Part shown: piece by piece, positions 59,501-64,000 of the stretch
Layout of the letters: every line of letters starts with the position of its first letter
Numbering within the stretch: the first letter of the stretch is position 1
Origin: Sanderia malayensis
Lineage: Eukaryota; Cnidaria; Scyphozoa; Semaeostomeae; Pelagiidae
Reading direction: 5' to 3'
Length of the DNA stretch: 64,000 bases
Assembly (NCBI GenBank): GCA_013076295.1
Contig: RQOL01000616.1
Coordinates: 5,050,392 to 5,114,391 of the forward strand
Translations under genes and position numbers: made by a program
The notes under the pieces: generated by a model
Database searches by the model: none
What the model saw: only the letters and a program-made list of their open reading frames with translations
Told to the model about the DNA's origin: nothing

Positions 59501-62500
59501 CAAGGCGTTGGTAAGACTTGAAGAACCCGTCTTAAAACCGTTTGACTATTCGCTCTATTCTACCAATAAGCTTACTTGTAGACAATATGCATAACTTTGG
59601 CACTGATAGGGCAACTAAATCTATGTGGGCTCTATATTTTTATGTGGTTTTGCAAGCGTTTGATATTCTACTAATAGGGTTACTTGTAGACAATGTGCAT
59701 ATGGCACTTGTAGGGCAACTAAACCTATGTGGGCTCAATATTTTTATGTGATTTTCTTAGGCCTTTAATGATCGATCCGCAAGGTCAGGCAAACAAATGG
59801 GTGAAGAATTCAGAGAAAGACAATCAGTTGTCTGTAAGAATATTTTCAGATATGTATTTATTTTGAATGCCCTTTAATTGAGCTTGCAGTAAGAACCAGT
59901 TACCCCATTGCTAGTAGAGTAGAACCATTGCCTGTCGATGATCATGTTACAAACCATTAGTGCATTTTATGTTCTTTGCGTAGGTTATTAAAATGTCGAA
60001 TCCTGATTACGTGCGAACCTTGGAGAACAGCATTCAATTTGGAACACCAGTCCTGATCGAGAACGTGCAGGAAGATCTCGATCCAACATTGGAACCTTTG
60101 CTGCTGAAGCAAACATTCAAACAAGGTAATGATTGCCTGTTGTAAAGGTTGCCAGGCATAAGGAGTCTTAGCATTTCGTCAAATGATGGAGGATGGTGTA
60201 GGACAATGGAAGATGTATGGCAGATGATGAAGACTGCTCTGTTAATTTTGTTTTTAATTTTAATTTTTTGTTTGATCTTAGGAGGGGTCGTGTGCATTCG
60301 ACTCGGTGAGAACGTTATCGAATATTCTGAGGACTTTAAACTGTACATAACAACGAAATTGAGAAATCCTCACTACTTGCCTGAGATAGCAACGAAAGTT
60401 ACACTGGTTAATTTCATGATCACACCAGAAGGTTTGGAGGATCAACTTCTTGGTATTGTTGTTGCAAAGGAAAGGTATGGAGACGTTTCTCTGTTCCTTG
60501 AAATTATAATTCAGAAATGATCTAATCGCCTTTACACAGCATGTTATTTGATGTTTAAATATTATTTGGTTTGGGGAAATCCTAAGGCGTAGCTGAAACT
60601 CCTTTATTTTCTTTTAGACCTGAATTAGAAGAAGAACGGCAGGCGTTGATCGTTCAAACTGCCAGCAATAAGAAACAACTGAAAGAAATCGAAGACAAGA
60701 TTCTTGAGACTCTATCCTCTTCAGAAGGCAATATCCTGGAAGACGAATCTGCAATAAAGATCCTTGATTCATCAAAGGCAAGTGTACAAAGACTATTATA
60801 TGAATGCATTTGATCCAGAGTGTTTTATAAAGCATGGTACTGGCATCATTTGAAATTTACAGTGAATTGTAATGTACGATGGATTTTTCGTTCCAGGTTC
60901 TTTCTGATGAAATAAGCAAAAAGCAGAAGGTATGTATTGTTGTCATTATTGCACTTTTTCATCTTATTTAAGGGGCAAGCTAAAGCCATAGTAAATCCCG
61001 CATGTAAGAACCAATGGATTAAGAACCTTCAGGGTGATATTTCTGCTCAAAACAATAGAAAAAACAATAGCCTATTGTCTTGGAACAATAAGTTGGATGG
61101 AAATTTACAGGTTCTTATATGCGGGTTTTTACTGTACCTTATTTGCAAGGAAGCATTGCCTGATCGAATTCGTTGTTATTGATGTGTAGTTTAAACAATA
61201 GCACTCTCCGTCCAGGTTGCTGAAGAAACAGAGAAGAAGATCAACCAGTCTCGATTGGGATATCGTCCAATTGCAGCTCATTCATCAATCCTCTTCTTCT
61301 CCATAACTGACCTTCCAAACATCGATCCGATGTATCAGTATTCGTTGACCTGGTTCGTCAATCTCTTCATTTCATCAATACAGGACAGGTACGTAAAGTA
61401 AAATGATCCATGAAACTACTGGTTACCCTCACGGCAATCGATGCTTTAATGTCTTCTTTAAAAGCAAACCCTTGATTTTATTATGATGTTTTCCTTTCGC
61501 TTTCAGTAACAAGTCAAAAATATTGGAAAGACGTCTTCGTTACTTGACAGATCACTTCACTTACAACCTGTATTGTAACGTTTGCCGATCTTTGTTTGAG
61601 AAAGACAAGCTGTTGTTCTCACTCATCCTCTGCTCAAACATTCTACTGTAAGTAGAGTTACATGCTATGGCAATGCAGCAATGCATAGCCTCTTGCTACC
61701 GCGGTGTTACTGCATCGTTTACCTATATTTCTTTGTGATCATCAAGCGACTGTAAGTTACATGATTGCCTATTTCGTTTCAGTCCCAAGAACGAGCTTGA
61801 TTATGAGGAGTTCATATTCTTCTTGACTGGTGGAGTTGGCTTGGAGAACAAGGTATTAACAGAGATTTTTATCCCCATTTGATTCCTAACGAAATTCCCG
61901 AGCCCGCTTCAATCAAGGTGGTTCTGCGGATGAGAAGCTTCGTGAAAGATTTCTCCACAATGATTCAATCGATTGAGATCATTTTTATTTACGTTTCTAG
62001 ATACCCAATCCTGCACCGAGTTGGCTTTCTGATAAATCCTGGGATGAAATCTGCAGGATGTGTGACTTGCCAGGCTTCAAAAACTTCAGGTAAGACACCA
62101 CGAAACAGCGTAATCGCTTTACTGGAATTGCAACAACATTCTAAAAAACGCTTTCAAGTTGTAATTGAGTTTGCAACCATTTTACTGTATTCTGCCAGTC
62201 AGTTGTTTATCACATCTAATCATCTCGAATTACCAATTTATTACTCAGACAAGATTTTGTGAAGAATATTGATACTTGGAAGAAGATATTTGACAGCAAA
62301 GAACCACAGAAAGAGCTTCTTCCCCAGGCAATCACGGAGAAGTTTACTGACTTCCAAAAGATGACCATTGTAAGATGTCTCCGTCCTGACAAGGTGAGAA
62401 AATGTCCAAAAGATTCTGTTATTTTAGTTTTGCGAATACGTTTCTTATTTTCGTTCTGCGACTTCTTCTGTCTCTTTAGGTTGTCCCCTTGGTGAAAAAC

Positions 62501-63269
62501 TTTGTGGAAGAGAAGCTTGGTCGTCATTTCATTCAGCCTCCTCCGTTTGACTTGGCAAAAAGCTACGCAGATTCCAACCAATGTTCTCCTTTGCTTTTTA
62601 TTCTTTCACCTGGTGCTGACCCCATGGCTGGTGAGTACGAGAACATCCCAACTAAGAACTGAGACTACTCAAGCTTATAGCAGTGGCTTTTTAGAAGTGT
62701 TCCCACGGTGTGCTATGTAGGAGAGACAATAAAGCTGTCACTGGCTAGTTAGGAAATTTTTATTTTTATTGTGATGTATTTAGTTAGCAAACTTTTATTT
62801 TTATTATAAAGTATTTTTTGTCTGTAGGACTGATGAAGTTTGCTGCCGACAAAGGCTTCAGTGGTGATAAATTCAATGCTATTTCACTGGGTCAAGGTCA
62901 GGTAATAATGGCACTCAGATTGCTAATCCCATGCTAAAGGCTTTGCTGAACCCCATTAGCGTACTCTGTTCTCTGCACTACCCTCTACACTCTTTTTATG
63001 TCAATTGTCAGGGTCCAGTTGCTGCTAAAATGATTTCCGATGCAGTGATACACGGCTCTTGGGTTGTGCTGCAAAATTGCCATCTTGCTGTCTCCTGGAT
63101 GACGCAACTTGAGAAACTCTGCGAAGATCTGTCCATGGATACAACTCACAACGAATTCAGACTATGGCTTACCAGTTACCCTTCAGACAAGGTAGGTAAA
63201 CAACCAGGAGACACATACTACTACTACTACTACCACTACTACTACTGCTACTACTATTACTACCACTGT

Positions 63270-63301
<32 letters not shown>

Positions 63302-63412
63302 TACTACTACTATTACTACTACTACTACTACTACCACCACTACTACTACTACTACTATTACTACCACTGTTACTACTACTACTACTAATGCTACTAATAC
63401 TACTACCACTGT

Positions 63413-63450
<38 letters not shown>

Positions 63451-63467
63451 TTACTACTACTACTACT

Positions 63468-63519
<52 letters not shown>

Positions 63520-64000
63520 GTTCCTCACCTCGGATTTCTGCGAATATCTGTTCTCTACCCTCTACCTATGTTAATCTGTCCTCTACCTATGTTACTGTGC
63601 CCATACGTTGATTCCGCGATGTAACAATTATTCTCACTCACTTCCAGTTTCCTGTAACTGTTCTTCAAAATGGGGTGAAGATGACAAATGAGCCTCCAAC
63701 TGGATTGAGGCAAAATCTTTTACAATCGTACATTACTGATCCGATTTCTGATTCTGATTTCTTTGCTGGATGTCCCAACAAAGCACTGGTGAGCTACTGC
63801 ATTTTTTAATTTACTTGCAGCAACACACTCTTCCGTATTTTCTATTTATCATGTTGTACACAGTGCAGTGAGTTCTGTATGGGCTACGGGCAATAATGTC
63901 CTCTTCACGTGTTGCAGGCCTGGGAAAAGCTATTGTTTGGTCTTTGCTTCTTCCATGCTGTCGTGCAAGAAAGAACAAAATTTGGCCCCATGGGTTGGAA
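41712..64000 (+). CDS. DNAH12: Axonemal dynein heavy chain, DNAH12-like (3' incomplete)
   Basis: Single-headed inner-arm dynein motor of motile cilia, DNAH3/7/12 clade; the N-terminal tail fits DNAH12 best. Sixty-two exons join in phase, about 3,530 residues: 41712-41884, 42067-42157, 42263-42289, 42484-42673, 42807-42876, 43037-43198, 43282-43365, 43455-43566, 43867-44076, 44353-44491, 44704-44792, 44956-45134, 45257-45392, 45520-45645, 45886-45971, 46141-46261, 46482-46655, 46907-47098, 47226-47411, 47677-48194, 48612-50535, 50669-50752, 50924-51106, 51230-51343, 51455-51643, 51920-52207, 52340-52404, 52557-52658, 52883-53075, 53368-53430, 53527-53744, 53859-53940, 54062-54118, 54310-54431, 54602-54794, 55109-55270, 55596-55790, 56177-56310, 56480-56579, 56700-56762, 56865-56945, 57113-57289, 57377-57598, 57970-58110, 58317-58487, 58750-58968, 59365-59510, 59761-59833, 59984-60125, 60282-60474, 60618-60777, 60897-60929, 61216-61388, 61507-61647, 61783-61852, 62001-62089, 62249-62393, 62480-62630, 62828-62901, 63012-63191, 63648-63788 and 63918 onward. 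Family members are near 4,000 residues, so roughly 450 are beyond the window. Confidence 0.93.
42180..42207. repeat. (ATC)n microsatellite
   Basis: About nine CAT triplets in the short dynein intron 42158-42262. Confidence 0.9.
44106..44268. repeat. 55-bp tandem repeat, three copies
   Basis: In the dynein intron 44077-44352. Units start GGTAGCGTCAGATCTTTCGC at 44106 and 44161 and a diverged GATAGCATCAGATC at 44216, period 55 bp. Copies 1 and 2 are nearly identical. Confidence 0.9.
44505..44650. repeat. CA/TC-rich low-complexity intron
   Basis: (CA)n starting 13 bases after the donor at 44492, then TCTCTC and further CACACA blocks to about 44650. It fills most of the 212-bp intron. Confidence 0.95.
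47420..47600. repeat. Pyrimidine-rich TTC tract
   Basis: T/C-rich sequence with many CTTCTT runs in the dynein intron 47412-47676. It gives rise to a spurious Lys/Asn-rich frame on the opposite strand. Confidence 0.85.
48612..50535 (+). other. Dynein exon 21: linker, AAA1 and AAA2
   Basis: One 1,924-bp exon within a gene whose other exons average about 140 bp. It covers the end of the linker, AAA1 with P-loop GPAGTGKT (49384-49407) and Walker B region CFDEFNRI, and most of AAA2 with the degenerate P-loop GESFSAKT (50227-50250), where the second Gly is replaced as in relatives. AAA1 is the main ATPase, so motor activity looks intact. Confidence 0.9.
51920..52207 (+). other. Dynein exon 26: AAA3 P-loop
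   Basis: Encodes the AAA3 nucleotide site GPTGTGKS at 52085-52108. The Walker B of AAA3 ([11 protein letters not shown]) is in the exon at 52557-52658. All expected residues are present. Confidence 0.9.
53204..53246. repeat. Perfect 13-bp hairpin
   Basis: GAGCTACTGCTTG at 53204-53216 and its exact reverse complement CAAGCAGTAGCTC at 53234-53246, loop 17 bp. A second imperfect palindrome (CACTCTTAA...TTAAGAGTG) lies just upstream near 53178-53196. In the dynein intron 53076-53367. Confidence 0.7.
54602..54794 (+). other. Dynein exon 35: AAA4 P-loop
   Basis: Encodes GLGGSGRQS at 54672-54698, the AAA4 site in which Arg replaces the usual Lys-Ser/Thr order, a known trait of axonemal heavy chains. 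Confidence 0.85.
55803..55953. mobile_element. ATTAAACGCCCC MITE, family C copy 1
   Basis: 151 bp with perfect 27-bp terminal inverted repeats beginning TACCGTAATGCTTCGATTAA at 55803 and mirrored to 55953. The interior repeats GGGGGCGTTTA and GGGCGTTT motifs. It lies 13 bp after the donor of the dynein exon ending 55790. Confidence 0.9.
56946..57112 (+). other. GC-AG intron in the dynein gene (stalk)
   Basis: Exon ends ATGATGAAG and the intron starts GCATGC at 56946; acceptor ends 57112. Phase 0; the joined ENIKMMKVIEKES is the conserved stalk sequence. Confidence 0.85.
57661..57798. mobile_element. ATTAAACGCCCC MITE, family C copy 2
   Basis: In the next-but-few dynein intron (57599-57969). 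The left end CCGTAATGCTTCGATTAAAC matches copy 1; the interior carries CGCCCCCTCGAATA repeats. The right inverted repeat has decayed, so the end is approximate. Confidence 0.75.
58987..59139. mobile_element. CAGTAAAAACCCGC MITE, family B copy 3
   Basis: Dynein intron 58969-59364. TA then CAGTAAAAACCCGCACATAA at 58989, with interior AGGCTATTGTTTC and a right end TACGCGGATTTTTAATG near 59139. Confidence 0.7.
59552..59757. repeat. Tandem duplication of about 108 bp
   Basis: Two diverged units in the dynein intron 59511-59760, anchored by ACTTGTAGACAATATGCAT near 59574 and ACTTGTAGACAATGTGCAT near 59682. The second unit runs into the polypyrimidine tract and the acceptor AG at 59760. Confidence 0.85.
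60778..60896 (+). other. GC-AG intron in the dynein gene (AAA5-AAA6)
   Basis: Exon ends TCATCAAAG and the intron starts GCAAGT at 60778; acceptor ends 60896. Phase 0; the joined SSKVLSDEIS matches the family. Confidence 0.85.
60988..61136. mobile_element. CAGTAAAAACCCGC MITE, family B copy 4
   Basis: Dynein intron 60930-61215. Left end TAGTAAATCCCGCATGTAAG, right end TATGCGGGTTTTTACTG ending 61134 with TA. The interior is the reverse complement of the copy at 34468 (AACCAATGGATTAAGA and TTCAGGGTGATAT in inverted order). Confidence 0.75.
63216..63519. repeat. Long (TAC)n microsatellite
   Basis: About 300 bp of TAC/CTA triplets with scattered CCA, TTA and TGT variants, in the dynein intron 63192-63647. 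It produces long Thr- or Tyr-rich frames that are not genes. Confidence 0.95.

Noticed and set aside
62931..63624. Thr- and Tyr-rich frames
   Set aside because: They come from the (TAC)n microsatellite running on from a real dynein exon; the exon ends at a donor at 63192.
1..64000. CRISPR arrays, operons, ribosome binding sites
   Set aside because: This is spliced eukaryotic nuclear DNA; the tandem repeats found are microsatellites or simple duplications.

Overview
This is a window of an intron-rich animal nuclear genome. It is AT-rich, uses GT-AG introns mostly of 80-500 bp, and carries genes typical of metazoans with motile cilia. Protein similarity and gene content suggest an invertebrate, perhaps an early-branching one such as a cnidarian, but the sequence alone does not fix the species. 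I built eight gene models by chaining reading frames through splice sites and checking that every exon-exon phase matches. About 130 introns were placed.

Layout on the + strand unless stated: (1) 3063-9190, 3' part of an ARHGAP6-type Rho GTPase-activating protein with an intact arginine finger and a C-terminal PDZ-ligand-like tail; its 5' exons were not found. (2) 10771-12625, an acidic, unrecognised protein of about 436 residues whose four introns are all phase 1, behind a promoter with a TATA box and paired CRE-like repeats. (3) 13528-21635, STXBP4 (Synip) of 881 residues with an extra N-terminal PDZ domain before the usual PDZ, coiled coil and WW domain. (4) 22406-24373, a nucleoside diphosphate kinase with a mitochondrial-type presequence and a membrane anchor. 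(5) 27878-28276, a small NHLH/HEN-type bHLH factor. (6) 30433-28790 on the minus strand, an intronless DECD-box RNA helicase. (7) 30585-37360, SNX25 with membrane hairpin, PXA, RGS, PX and nexin-C regions, divergent from the helicase across 151 bp. (8) 37703-40930, acid ceramidase (ASAH1). (9) 41712 to beyond 64000, an axonemal dynein heavy chain of the DNAH3/7/12 clade, closest to DNAH12; 62 exons are present and the last few hundred residues are missing.

The genes look like an ordinary chromosomal neighbourhood rather than an operon. They touch membrane traffic and Rho signalling (ARHGAP6, STXBP4, SNX25), lipid and nucleotide metabolism (ASAH1, NDPK), RNA handling (helicase), neural-type transcription (bHLH) and cilia (dynein).

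Outside exons, the structure is mainly small non-autonomous transposons. I see at least four inverted-repeat families: a TA-flanked CAGTCAA family, a CAGTAAAAACCCGC family, an ATTAAACGCCCC family, and a fold-back element with a 10-bp target duplication. There are also microsatellites and two tandem duplications in dynein introns. Four introns begin with GC instead of GT. I found no evidence of a wholly new biological system; the best leads are the orphan acidic gene, the double-PDZ STXBP4, the divergent helicase and the membrane-anchored NDPK.
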